A stretch of 64,000 nt of DNA from Shimia sp965227725. Lineage in GTDB: Bacteria > Pseudomonadota > Alphaproteobacteria > Rhodobacterales > Rhodobacteraceae. The stretch lies in NCBI RefSeq assembly GCF_965227725.1, contig NZ_CBDDGH010000006.1, forward strand, positions 685,650 through 749,649, written 5' to 3'. Of the stretch, positions 26,845 to 35,077 are shown piece after piece. A program made the translations under genes and the position numbers. The notes beneath the pieces are model-generated. The model did not search any database. It saw only the letters and a list, made by a program, of their open reading frames with translations, and was not told the origin of the DNA. Within the stretch, counting starts at the first letter, position 1. Each line of letters opens with the position of its first letter.

Positions 26845-27342
26845 ATGCATATCATTACGACTCTGTCGCGCTTCGCCGGATTGCTTGGCGCGTGCCTGAT
26901 GGCCGCAACGGGCGCGATGCTGACCTATGAGGTCATCGCGCGGTATTTCTTTATCAAACCCACCATCTGGGCCGCAGAACTCAGCCAGCTCTGTCTGATC
27001 TGGGGCTGCTTGCTTTCGCTGGGATGGGTGCTCAGCATCCGTCGTCATATCACGGTAAATGCGATCACTGCGCTGCTGCCCCCTACCGCCCAGCGCATTT
27101 GCGTGGCGCTGTCTTTGGTGGTGCTCATTCTCTTTTCCGCCTGCGTCGCCTACTGGGGCTGGGGCATATTTCACGACAGTTGGGCGCGCGGCCGCACCAC
27201 CGGATCACTCCTGAACCTGCCCAGCTGGATTGCGGAGCTTTCCGTTCCTGTCGGCTTTGGCTTGCTGACGGCTCAGGCCGTAGTAGAGCTGCTCTCTTTG
27301 CGCTTTCAGCATGTCGCCTCATTGGGAGCGAGCCACGAATGA
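26845..27342 (+). CDS. TRAP transporter small membrane subunit (DctQ family)
   Basis: The product (165 residues) has four hydrophobic segments (about 8-30, 43-62, 85-105 and 128-148) and the usual size of DctQ. WAAELSQLCLIWGCLLSLGW between the first and second segments is family-like. Its stop overlaps the start of the large subunit in ATGA. No strong ribosome site precedes it. Confidence 0.88.
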   Translation: MHIITTLSRFAGLLGACLMAATGAMLTYEVIARYFFIKPTIWAAELSQLCLIWGCLLSLGWVLSIRRHITVNAITALLPPTAQRICVALSLVVLILFSACVAYWGWGIFHDSWARGRTTGSLLNLPSWIAELSVPVGFGLLTAQAVVELLSLRFQHVASLGASHE

Positions 27343-28613
27343 CCATTGTTCTGATCCTCGTCTGCCTGTTTGCCCTCTTGCTCATCGGTGTGCCTGTTGC
27401 CTTTGCGCTCGGAGGGCTTGGGCTTGGCATGTTGATGCTGGGTGGCTTCTCTCCACTGATGGCGCCGCAGGCTGTTCTTTCCACGCTGGATGGTTTTATC
27501 CTGCTGGCTGTTCCGCTGTTTCTCCTGATGTCCAACGTGCTGCTGAAAGGCGGTGTCGGGCGTGATCTCTTTGCCGCGGTGCAAGCTTGGGTGGGTCACT
27601 GGCCCGGCGGACTTGCGGTGGCCACGATCTTAAGCTGCGGACTCTTTGCAGCGATTTCCGGATCATCCGTTGCCACAGCAGCAACCATCGGCACTGTCGC
27701 AATTCCGGAAATGGTCAGCCGTGGCTATGACAAGCGTTTTGTCTACGGGCTGCTTGCAGCGGGCGGCACACTCGGCATTCTGATCCCCCCGTCCATCCCG
27801 ATGATTGTGTTTGGCTTTGTCGCCGAAGAATCCGTCATCGCGCTGTTTTTGGCCGGGATTGGCCCCGGCCTGTTGCTGGTTGCGCTTTTTGTGGCTTTTG
27901 CCATGCTTTATGCCCGCCTTTCCCCCGCCTACACGCCGGTTGAGAAAGCGGACATGGCGCAGCGCTTGCAAAGCTCGGTCCGCGCCCTGCCTTCCTTTGC
28001 CCTCGCCCTGCTGATCGTTCTCGGGCTTTACTCCGGCGCATTCACCCCGACCGAGGCGGCGGCCGTTGGATTTGCTGCGGCAATCCTGATCACAGTCTTC
28101 TGGCTACGCACGCTCACCTGGGCAACCTTCTGGGAAGCGGTTCGGGAAAGCGCCATCACAACCACTGCTATCCTGCTGATCGTGGCCGGGGCGAAGGTGT
28201 TTGGCAAAGCCATCGCACTCTACCGTATCCCGCAGGATATTTCTGCCTTTATTGCCGCCAATATCGACGGGCCGCTTGTGTTCATTTTGCTGGTCTGTGT
28301 GGTCTTGCTGGTGATGGGGCTGGTGTTTGAAGCGCTGTCGATGATCCTGATCATGACGCCGGTGCTGCTCCCTGCTGCGATGAGCCTCGGTTTTGACCCG
28401 ATCTGGTTTGGCATCTTCATGGTGATCATGGTCGAATGTGCGCTGATCACGCCACCGGTTGGCCTTAACCTCTATGTCATCCAAGCGGTTGCGCGGGTCT
28501 CGCTTGGGGAGGTTGCGCGCGGCGTCTGGCCGTTCCTCGCGCTGATGCTGCTGTCTGTTGCAATTCTCTACATCGTGCCAGATCTGGCGCTCTACATTCC
28601 TTTCAAATGGTGA
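27339..28613 (+). CDS. TRAP transporter large membrane subunit (DctM family)
   Basis: The product (424 residues) is the transport channel of the TRAP system, with about 12 hydrophobic segments. Family marks are FAAISGSSVATAATIGTVAIPEM (about 105-127) and GGTLGILIPPSIPMIVFG (about 141-158). The start at 27339 overlaps the DctQ stop; an in-frame opening further upstream runs through dctQ in another frame and is not used. It works with the preceding two genes using a sodium or proton gradient. Confidence 0.92.
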   Translation: MTIVLILVCLFALLLIGVPVAFALGGLGLGMLMLGGFSPLMAPQAVLSTLDGFILLAVPLFLLMSNVLLKGGVGRDLFAAVQAWVGHWPGGLAVATILSCGLFAAISGSSVATAATIGTVAIPEMVSRGYDKRFVYGLLAAGGTLGILIPPSIPMIVFGFVAEESVIALFLAGIGPGLLLVALFVAFAMLYARLSPAYTPVEKADMAQRLQSSVRALPSFALALLIVLGLYSGAFTPTEAAAVGFAAAILITVFWLRTLTWATFWEAVRESAITTTAILLIVAGAKVFGKAIALYRIPQDISAFIAANIDGPLVFILLVCVVLLVMGLVFEALSMILIMTPVLLPAAMSLGFDPIWFGIFMVIMVECALITPPVGLNLYVIQAVARVSLGEVARGVWPFLALMLLSVAILYIVPDLALYIPFKW

Positions 28614-28620
28614 CCTCTCT

Positions 28621-29499
28621 ATGACCCAAGCCGCAAAGCTCCGAGCGCTTCTAGCCGAAGACCGATGCCACATCATGCCCTGTTGTTTTGACGCTTTATC
28701 CGCAAAGCTGATTGCGCAAGAGGGCTATGATTTGACGTTCATGTCCGGCTTCGCCACATCAGCCAGCCGCATCGGCGAGCCGGATCTTGGCCTTATGAGC
28801 TATGGCGAAGTGGTCGATCAGGCGCGCAATATTGCGGATGCGGTCAACATTCCCCTGATCGGCGACGGCGATACCGGCTATGGCAACGCGATGAACGTGA
28901 AACGCACCGTGAAAGGCTTTGCCCGCGCAGGCTGTGCGGCAGTGATGATTGAAGATCAACTGGCCCCCAAACGCTGTGGGCACACGCCCGGCAAAGCGGT
29001 GGTGGGACGTGGCGAAGCCTTTGATCGCATCCGCGCTGCGGTCGATGCCCGTGAAGAGCTCCGCTCGCAAGGAAGCGACATCCTTATTCTGGCACGCACG
29101 GACGCGCGCCACGAACATGGCCTGCCAGAAGCGCTTGCACGCGCAGAGGAATTTGCCAAGTTGGGCGCCGATATTCTCTTTGTAGAAGCACCGCGCAGTG
29201 AAGCGGAAATGCGGGAAATCTGCGCCATTTCTTCGCTGCCCCATATGGCCAATATCGTTGAAGGTGGCGAAACACCTGATCTGCCCAACGAAGCCCTGCA
29301 AGACATCGGCTATTCCATCGCCGCCTACCCGCTCTCACTCATGGCAAGCGCCATGCAGGCCATGGTGAGCTGCCTGCAGGCTATGCGAGAAGACCGCCGC
29401 CCGGGTCTGATGACATTCAGCGAACTCCGCGAACGGATTGGGTTTGAGGACTACTATGTGGCTTCCGCACGCTATGCGTCTTCTGCGCGCGAGACATGA
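28621..29499 (+). CDS. PEP-mutase/isocitrate-lyase family carbon-carbon lyase
   Basis: The product (292 residues) is a soluble TIM-barrel enzyme of the isocitrate lyase superfamily. GDGDTGYGNAMNVKRT (about 81-96) holds metal-binding acids, and KRCGHTPGK (about 117-125) matches the catalytic Cys loop of the lyase members (methylisocitrate, dimethylmalate lyase) more than pure phosphonate mutases. Oxaloacetate decarboxylase is also possible. It starts 7 bases after the TRAP channel gene, so it probably acts on the imported acid. Confidence 0.82.
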   Translation: MTQAAKLRALLAEDRCHIMPCCFDALSAKLIAQEGYDLTFMSGFATSASRIGEPDLGLMSYGEVVDQARNIADAVNIPLIGDGDTGYGNAMNVKRTVKGFARAGCAAVMIEDQLAPKRCGHTPGKAVVGRGEAFDRIRAAVDAREELRSQGSDILILARTDARHEHGLPEALARAEEFAKLGADILFVEAPRSEAEMREICAISSLPHMANIVEGGETPDLPNEALQDIGYSIAAYPLSLMASAMQAMVSCLQAMREDRRPGLMTFSELRERIGFEDYYVASARYASSARET

Positions 29500-29512
29500 T
29501 GTTTGCGCGTGT

Positions 29513-29551
29513 CATGTGTGCTCCGTTTCTGTCGGAACGGAGCCGCACATG
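29513..29551. terminator. Hairpin between convergent lyase and DUF547 genes
   Basis: GCTCCGTT (29520-29527) pairs with AACGGAGC (29536-29543), extended outside by CATGTG/CACATG. It lies just after the lyase stop in the convergent gap. Confidence 0.6.
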
Positions 29552-29640
29552 TTGAAAAACGCTTTGATCCAAGCATGCTGAAACTTCTTCAAGGTCACGG
29601 AGCCGAAAAACTTTGCGTTTCCCCGTAGGTGGCCTTTCGC

Positions 29641-30471
29641 TCACCGATCAACCTCATTCAGCGACCAGTCGTAAGCGTAGCGCCTCACACCATTGCGCAC
29701 AGAGATTGCCGCTGCCCGTTCTGGATCTGCCACCTTTTGCAGGCGATCCAAGACCTCTCTTTCGTTTGCGCCGAAGTCTTCCTGAAACCAGATGTAGATT
29801 TTGGAAAGCGTTAAAGCGCCGTTCGGGCCAACCTGCACACCGCGGTCGTCGTTGACATAGGCGCGCTCTGCTGCCTCCAGATCACGCTCAAGCGTGGCGG
29901 CACGCCAGGCGCGGTTCATCAAATTCGGACATCCAACAGCGGCGCAGTTCAATGCGTAGTGGATGCGTGGTTCTTTAAAGATCGGGCGGATGATACGATG
30001 CTCGATATCATTGAGGGTCAGTACCTGCCCGTCAACCGTTGTGACCGGACGGTCCCATGGCCCAAAAGACAAGGCCCCGTCGGTGATGTCACGAATGGAC
30101 GTGACCGGATAATGTTGCAGGATCACCTCCACAGTTTCCGCGTTGTAGAGGTTGATCCAGAAGGCCAGCTGCTGCTCTCGCGTCAGAGCCTCAACCTCGG
30201 TCTGCTCGAGGCCCGCAAGGTAACCCTGCAGTTTCTGGCGGTCGACATCGGTAACCTCGTCGTAGGCCACGCGATTGATGCCTTGCGCATCGTGACGGAC
30301 ATATGTTCCCAGAAAGCCATCCCAAGCGGTATGATCGACGCGCGCGCGTGTTGTGTCTTCAGCCACTGCAAAGCTCGGCGACAGGAGTGTCGGCTTTGGC
30401 AGGGCCACACGCTCTATGCTGGCGCAGGCACCCAGCAGCATAAGTAATGGGAGAAGTAGGTAGCGCATCAT
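29641..30471 (-). CDS. DUF547-domain lipoprotein
   Basis: The product (276 residues) begins with a lipoprotein signal (LLPLLMLLGAC, Cys about 16), so it is probably anchored to a membrane. The body (about 60-260) is a DUF547 domain, recognisable from LAFWINLYNAETVEVILQHYP, HRIIRPIF, RIHYALNCAAVGCPNL and YIWFQEDFG; the conserved Cys in AVGCP belongs to this family. Function of DUF547 is unknown to me. It overlaps the upstream radical SAM gene by 4 bases, so the two are translationally coupled and probably act together. Confidence 0.88.
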   Translation of the reverse strand: MMRYLLLPLLMLLGACASIERVALPKPTLLSPSFAVAEDTTRARVDHTAWDGFLGTYVRHDAQGINRVAYDEVTDVDRQKLQGYLAGLEQTEVEALTREQQLAFWINLYNAETVEVILQHYPVTSIRDITDGALSFGPWDRPVTTVDGQVLTLNDIEHRIIRPIFKEPRIHYALNCAAVGCPNLMNRAWRAATLERDLEAAERAYVNDDRGVQVGPNGALTLSKIYIWFQEDFGANEREVLDRLQKVADPERAAAISVRNGVRRYAYDWSLNEVDR

Positions 30472-31802
30472 GTGGAATGCTCCCGTTGACCGGCGGCTTT
30501 GGCGCGTTGCCGGCCTTTCATGTTTTTGAATTTTGGCACCTCGGGGCGTGCCTCTACCGGATTTTCAGTGAGCTCACCGGTGGCCGCGCTCCACCACAGC
30601 TTTTGTGTGCCATGCTCAAGCGCCACAGGGGCAAAGAGCTGAGCATCCCTTTCGGCATTGAACACGCACATGGACACAGGCCCCTGACTTGTGGCGACCA
30701 TGAACACGCAGGAGGCGCAACGCTCAGGCTCCAGCGCTTTGGCATCCATGAAAGAATGCAGCACGACACTCATCCTCGAAGGCACGCGGCGGCTGGACAA
30801 CAGCCCCGATCTGAGGCGCCACAAAACTTTCAGGAGTGTTTTGCCCGCATGTAGGATCAGGCCGGGATCATGGAGCGGGGCCTTGCGCCAGTTTTTGCGT
30901 GAATTGGCCACGGCGTGTTCATCGGTGTCTGCGGCTTCCAGCGCGCTGATGGCGCGTTTGACCAGTTGCGTGTCTGAAAGGATCGAGACGGCGGTGTCAC
31001 CTGCGATGGCCAGATGATCATAGCGGCTGCAGCCAGAATGGCCGATCCCGATCTTTGAGGGGAAGGCCACGCCAAAGCCTTTGCCAATCTGCTTTGACAG
31101 CACATCTTGGGTCAGCCACGTGCGACGCTTATCTTCCGTGCCGCGCCCTGTGTCCGCCTGCATCTGAAAAGACACCAACGCCAAATGCCTGGATTGTCCT
31201 TTAAAGAACGCACAAAGCGCAGGTATTTCAGCAAGATTTCCCTCATAAACCGTTGTGTTAAAGAGAATGCGCAGACCGAGCCCCTGCGCCCTTGCGATAT
31301 ATTTCTCCCGGATTTTGTTCAGCGCAATTTCGCTGTCATACCCCTGACGTTCCTGTGTCAGATCGACGTGAAAGGCCACATCGTTCAGTCCCGCCGCAGC
31401 CAAGCGCTTAAGACGCGGGCGGGTGGCGCGAATGCCATTTGTCATCAGGCAGGACCGCATGTTCAGACGCTTGATCTCTTTGCAAATGGCTTCGATATCT
31501 TCGATAGCGCGCAAAGTGGGGTCGCCCCCCGTGATCTGTATATTGGTGCCTTCCCCATATTGCGCATGAACCATCGCAATGCGCTGGAAGAGGATCACCA
31601 GAGGGACATCACGGGCTTGCTCCGCATGTTCTGACAGGTAGCAAAGCGTACAGTCCAGATTGCATTTCTGGGTGATTTCCAAGGCGACACAGGCGACCGG
31701 ATAAAAACGCCCCGCTGTTTGAAGCGCACCGTATTGCCCGGCGGCCTGCAACCCCTCCCGAAGCGGTTTGCGAGCGTCTTTTGGTTTGGGTGATGTTTGC
31801 AT
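30468..31802 (-). CDS. Radical SAM protein coupled to DUF547 lipoprotein
   Basis: The product (444 residues) is a radical S-adenosylmethionine enzyme: the [4Fe-4S] motif CNLDCTLC is at about residues 48-55, and ITGGDPTL (about 90-97) is the SAM-binding GGEP-like element. Further cysteines near the C-terminus (CASC and, 16 residues on, SMC; about 387-404) could hold an auxiliary cluster. The substrate is unknown and I do not recognise a named subfamily. Its stop overlaps the start of the DUF547 gene, a pairing that suggests a shared pathway. Confidence 0.85.
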   Translation of the reverse strand: MQTSPKPKDARKPLREGLQAAGQYGALQTAGRFYPVACVALEITQKCNLDCTLCYLSEHAEQARDVPLVILFQRIAMVHAQYGEGTNIQITGGDPTLRAIEDIEAICKEIKRLNMRSCLMTNGIRATRPRLKRLAAAGLNDVAFHVDLTQERQGYDSEIALNKIREKYIARAQGLGLRILFNTTVYEGNLAEIPALCAFFKGQSRHLALVSFQMQADTGRGTEDKRRTWLTQDVLSKQIGKGFGVAFPSKIGIGHSGCSRYDHLAIAGDTAVSILSDTQLVKRAISALEAADTDEHAVANSRKNWRKAPLHDPGLILHAGKTLLKVLWRLRSGLLSSRRVPSRMSVVLHSFMDAKALEPERCASCVFMVATSQGPVSMCVFNAERDAQLFAPVALEHGTQKLWWSAATGELTENPVEARPEVPKFKNMKGRQRAKAAGQREHST

Positions 31803-31999
31803 TCTGTCCAGAGCCCCGTGGCGTGCAATCTCCTGAAGCTTAGAGCTGCGGACTCTGCTGAGATAGCCTGCCTCACGGAGAGTTCAGGTCAGTTGTATGC
31901 GCTTGCCGGTGGGTGGAAGCTGTGCGGAGGATGGAAAGCGAGCTGTGGAAAGCACTTGCACTATCGCGCGGCCCAAAGGCCCCGTAAGGGGCGGTATAC

Positions 32000-32040
32000 A
32001 GGCGCATCTTGTTTTGCGGTCTCGCACCTAAAATGCGCCT
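32000..32040 (-). terminator. Possible long-loop terminator after the VOC gene
   Basis: AGGCGCAT (32000-32007) and ATGCGCCT (32033-32040) could pair across a 25-base loop just downstream of the VOC gene read leftward. The loop is long and the T-run weak. The rest of the gap to 31803 shows nothing identifiable. Confidence 0.35.
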
Positions 32041-32050
32041 GCACCCCGGT

Positions 32051-32446
32051 TTATTTGAAGCGCCCGGCCTTCTGCAGGACTTCAATCTTATAGCCGTCCG
32101 GATCGGTGGCGAAGAAGAACCGCGCCACCAGTTCGCCATCAGGTGCGAATTCGACGAGCTCACCAACATCGATCCCCTTTGCGATCATAGTTTTGTGATA
32201 GGCGGCGACATCTTCCACGACAAAAGCCAAATGCGCGTAGCCATCGCCAAGCTCATAAGGTGTGGTCCGGTCCTTGTTGAGCGTCAGCTCCAGCTCAAAC
32301 CCGCTCTCTCTGTTTGCGAGATACGTGAGGCGAAAGCTCTCGAAATCGAGCTGATCAACAATGTCCAGATCAAAGGCGGATTTGTACCACGCAATCGACC
32401 TGTCATCCTCCAGAACCCGGATACAGGAGTGAACCATTTTTGCCAT
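32051..32446 (-). CDS. VOC/glyoxalase I-like protein
   Basis: The product (131 residues) is a single vicinal-oxygen-chelate domain of the lactoylglutathione lyase type. It opens MAKMVHSCIRVLEDDRSIAWY, typical of GloA, and the metal-ligand positions are visible as the first His (HSCIRV), Glu in GFELELT, His in HLAF and Glu in YKIEVLQ. Methylglyoxal detoxification is the usual job, but linkage to the muconolactone-isomerase-like and MRJP genes suggests a different or broader substrate. AAAGGTA lies upstream of the start. Confidence 0.82.
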   Translation of the reverse strand: MAKMVHSCIRVLEDDRSIAWYKSAFDLDIVDQLDFESFRLTYLANRESGFELELTLNKDRTTPYELGDGYAHLAFVVEDVAAYHKTMIAKGIDVGELVEFAPDGELVARFFFATDPDGYKIEVLQKAGRFK

Positions 32447-32463
32447 GAAAGATACCTTTCGCT

Positions 32464-32778
32464 TCAGCGACCGATGCGGTCTTTGACGTCTGCTGCGAAG
32501 TCTTCGTAGCGACGCAGCGACTGAACGTCGACTTGAACGTGGTGGCCCATCTTTTGCATGATCGGCAGATCAAAAAGGATCTGATCAAGCGCATCTGGCG
32601 TGTCGACATCAACAATCGCCAGCACTTTGCGCTCTCCGACCACTTTCCACAGGTCTTTCACGACGCCCGCCGATTTGGCACCAAGCGCGGCTTCAGCCTC
32701 TTCTGCCCAGACACCCAACAGGCCCTGCTGCTGCAAAGTGGCGTCATACTCCACCGTGAAGTCCAGTCGATACAGCAT
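32464..32778 (-). CDS. Muconolactone delta-isomerase-like protein
   Basis: The product (104 residues) has the size and fold pattern of the muconolactone isomerase/ferredoxin-like small enzymes (MLYRLDFTV start, DTPDALDQILFDLP in the middle). No other beta-ketoadipate genes are nearby, so true muconolactone isomerisation is unproven; related small proteins serve in other pathways. GGAGGTAAAGG gives a strong ribosome site, and only 3 bases separate it from the MRJP gene upstream. Confidence 0.72.
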   Translation of the reverse strand: MLYRLDFTVEYDATLQQQGLLGVWAEEAEAALGAKSAGVVKDLWKVVGERKVLAIVDVDTPDALDQILFDLPIMQKMGHHVQVDVQSLRRYEDFAADVKDRIGR

Positions 32779-32781
32779 CCT

Positions 32782-33861
32782 TTACCTCCCGCTGATGGCC
32801 GTGCCGAGCGCCGGGAAACGCACGATGCGATAGGTGCCGATCGAGGCGTCTTCGCCACCGTTGAGAACCGGTGAGCGGTGCAATTCGTTGATGGTGGCAT
32901 AGACATAGCCGTCGACACCCATCGAAAAGCCATCCGGCCAGGGCAGGTCTTCGTCGGATTGGAACAGCACTTCATAGGTGCCATCGGGCTTTGTGACGCC
33001 AAGAGCGTTGTCTGTCATCGCCGTGATGTAGACATTCCCATCCGCATCCACGGTAGACCCATCCGAGATAACCTTGTCTCCGTACCTCTCGACGCGGGCT
33101 GCGAGGTCGTCATCGCTCAGGCTCGCATCAAGCAGATCGGTTGTCCGCACACGGTACATGGAGGACGCGGTCATCGGCGCAAAGTAGACCCAGGTGTTGG
33201 TCGGATCGATGGTGATAGGGTTGATGCCGATCTTGGCGGGGTTGCCGCCCAGCTTGATCTCGCGACCGTCGATGATCATCGGCATATTTTCCGGCACGGT
33301 GAAAGCGCTGCCTTCCAGCACGCGCCGGGCACGCCCGGTGTGCATGTCGATCACAATCACCGCAGAATTCGCGCCGTCACCCGTATCGGAGATGTAAATC
33401 GCGCCATGCTCCCGGTCGATGGCGAGATCGTTGAGGAATGATGTCGGCCGCGCGGCGGGCTGCCCGACATAGTAGATCGCATGCAGCTCCTCGGTCTTGG
33501 TGTTCCAGCCAACAACACGACCGGTTTGCCCCTCGCCCTGGCCATCAAGCATCCAGAGAATGCCTTCGCGATCCGCGCGCAGTCCCAAAACGCCCCGCAA
33601 GCCGTCGCCATCCTCTTCAGGAGCGCGGGCCCAGGTTTCGGTTGGGTAGGGCTTTGTGCTGCCATCCGGCATGACCTCAACAACGCGCAGTTCCGGGCCG
33701 TAAAACTCGTGCACTGACATGAACATCCGGCCGTCCGGCCCAATCGCCAGATTGCCCGGTGGCATCTCCTTGGGAAACTCCAGATAGGTTTCCAGCCCTG
33801 CCGCGGCGAGCGGGCTTGATAAAATGACGACCACGCTGGCGGCACTCAACAGATGTTTCAT
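32782..33861 (-). CDS. Secreted MRJP/yellow-like beta-propeller protein
   Basis: The product (359 residues) has a signal peptide (about 1-21, ending SPLAAA) and then a beta-propeller of the major royal jelly protein/yellow group, related to SMP-30-type lactonases. Recurrent propeller pieces are visible (LNDLAIDREHGAIYISDTG, GINPITIDPTNTWVYFAPM, DGSTVDADGNVYITAM). Bacterial members are poorly characterised; some annotations compare them with gluconolactonase. It is exported, while its operon partners look cytoplasmic. It is divergent from a LysR gene across 93 bases. Confidence 0.78.
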   Translation of the reverse strand: MKHLLSAASVVVILSSPLAAAGLETYLEFPKEMPPGNLAIGPDGRMFMSVHEFYGPELRVVEVMPDGSTKPYPTETWARAPEEDGDGLRGVLGLRADREGILWMLDGQGEGQTGRVVGWNTKTEELHAIYYVGQPAARPTSFLNDLAIDREHGAIYISDTGDGANSAVIVIDMHTGRARRVLEGSAFTVPENMPMIIDGREIKLGGNPAKIGINPITIDPTNTWVYFAPMTASSMYRVRTTDLLDASLSDDDLAARVERYGDKVISDGSTVDADGNVYITAMTDNALGVTKPDGTYEVLFQSDEDLPWPDGFSMGVDGYVYATINELHRSPVLNGGEDASIGTYRIVRFPALGTAISGR

Positions 33862-33908
33862 TTTCTCTCCTCCATAGCTTTGACATTGGAGTAGCGCAAT
33901 CGAATAAA

Positions 33909-33932
33909 TCAGATAAATATGCTATAATCTGA
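33909..33932. promoter_or_regulatory. Inverted repeat and -10-like box between MRJP gene and LysR gene
   Basis: TCAGAT (33909-33914) and ATCTGA (33927-33932) form an inverted repeat with a 12-base gap, a form expected of a LysR-type site, with TATAAT (33923-33928) inside it. It lies 23 bases before the LysR start. Confidence 0.5.
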
Positions 33933-33954
33933 AACTAGCGTTTGAAGATTTCGA

Positions 33955-34833
33955 ATGTACTCCATTGACGATCTCAAGACCTTTGTGGCCATCGCTGATG
34001 CAAACGGGGTCACAGCCGGTGCGCGGCGGGTTGGCATATCGCCCGCCACCGCCAGCCATCGGCTCAATAAACTTGAGGCCGCGCTCAAGCTGACGCTGTT
34101 TCACCGTAACAGCCGCATGCTGAAACTGACTGACGAAGGACAGATCTTCTTTGATCGCACAGAGGCCATCCTCGCAGATCTGGCGCAGGCGGAGCGCGAT
34201 GCGGGCAGCGGCTCAGCCGAGCTGACCGGCCATATCCGCGTTACGATGTCGCCGTGGATACTATCCCGTTTCATTCTGCCCGCGCTGCCGACTTTTCAAC
34301 GGGAACATCCCAAATTGACTTTTGATTTTCTCGCGGTGGATCGTTTTGTGGCGCTTTCTGCAGAGGGGCAGGACTGTGCGGTGCGGGTCGGGGATTTGTC
34401 TGATAGCTCGCTGATTGCCCGCAAGCTCAGCGACAACCATCGCATCATCTGCGCTTCACCTGAGTTCCTAGCGCAGCATGGAACACCGCAGAATATTGAG
34501 GCGACCGTAGATCTGCCTTGGGTCTGTCTGCCCTGGCAGACGCGGATCGCTTTCAAGGATGCAAAAGGCAAACGGAAAGATGCAACGGTGCGGAGCAGTA
34601 TGCTAGTCTCCAATTCGGACACACTAACAGAAGCTGTCTCACAAGGCCTTGGTCTTGCAATAAAATCCCGCTTGGCCGTTCAGAATGAATTTGCGGAAGG
34701 ACGTTTGGTAGAGGTCTCGCCAGGCTCGCTCTGGAAACCAGATGCCCCGATCTGGTTCGTCTACCCGCCAGAGGCCCGATCTGCCTCAAAAACGGATGCC
34801 TTTGGCAAATTTGTTTCGAGCTGCTTTGGGTAA
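33955..34833 (+). CDS. LysR-family transcriptional regulator
   Basis: The product (292 residues) has the winged helix-turn-helix at about residues 3-62 (VTAGARRVGISPATASHRLNKLE) and a two-lobe effector domain over about 90-290. Its divergent position suggests control of the MRJP-isomerase-VOC operon. The aruI operon starts 240 bases after it on the same strand, but a separate promoter region with its own palindrome lies between them. Confidence 0.88.
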   Translation: MYSIDDLKTFVAIADANGVTAGARRVGISPATASHRLNKLEAALKLTLFHRNSRMLKLTDEGQIFFDRTEAILADLAQAERDAGSGSAELTGHIRVTMSPWILSRFILPALPTFQREHPKLTFDFLAVDRFVALSAEGQDCAVRVGDLSDSSLIARKLSDNHRIICASPEFLAQHGTPQNIEATVDLPWVCLPWQTRIAFKDAKGKRKDATVRSSMLVSNSDTLTEAVSQGLGLAIKSRLAVQNEFAEGRLVEVSPGSLWKPDAPIWFVYPPEARSASKTDAFGKFVSSCFG

Positions 34834-34975
34834 ACTGAGCTCTAGTGCACACGAAATGACAGTTTGTAACGCGGCCCCAACCGATCTCCCCCTAATCTCG
34901 ATAAAGTGGCAGTGCCTTCGCAAACGCTGCAATTAACCGACAACCCCCGCCAAACACGCTACCCAACGCAAACCA

Positions 34976-35000
34976 TTTCATATGGTTGAAACTTTCGTTC
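34976..35000. promoter_or_regulatory. Shared element upstream of aruI operon (copy A)
   Basis: TTTCA-N6-TGAAA (34976-34991) is a palindrome, followed directly by CTTTCGTTC. The same arrangement, TTCATAT-N3-TGAAACTTTCGTTC, occurs upstream of the amino-acid ABC operon at 45981-46004. It is probably the site of a common regulator of this island; the remainder of 34834-34975 shows nothing identifiable. Confidence 0.6.
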
Positions 35001-35077
35001 CAACCTTTAGTGGCAGAACCAGCGCTCGGTGTTGGTATTATTTGCGCCGGGGAGACGGAACTGGAAGGACAAGCGAC

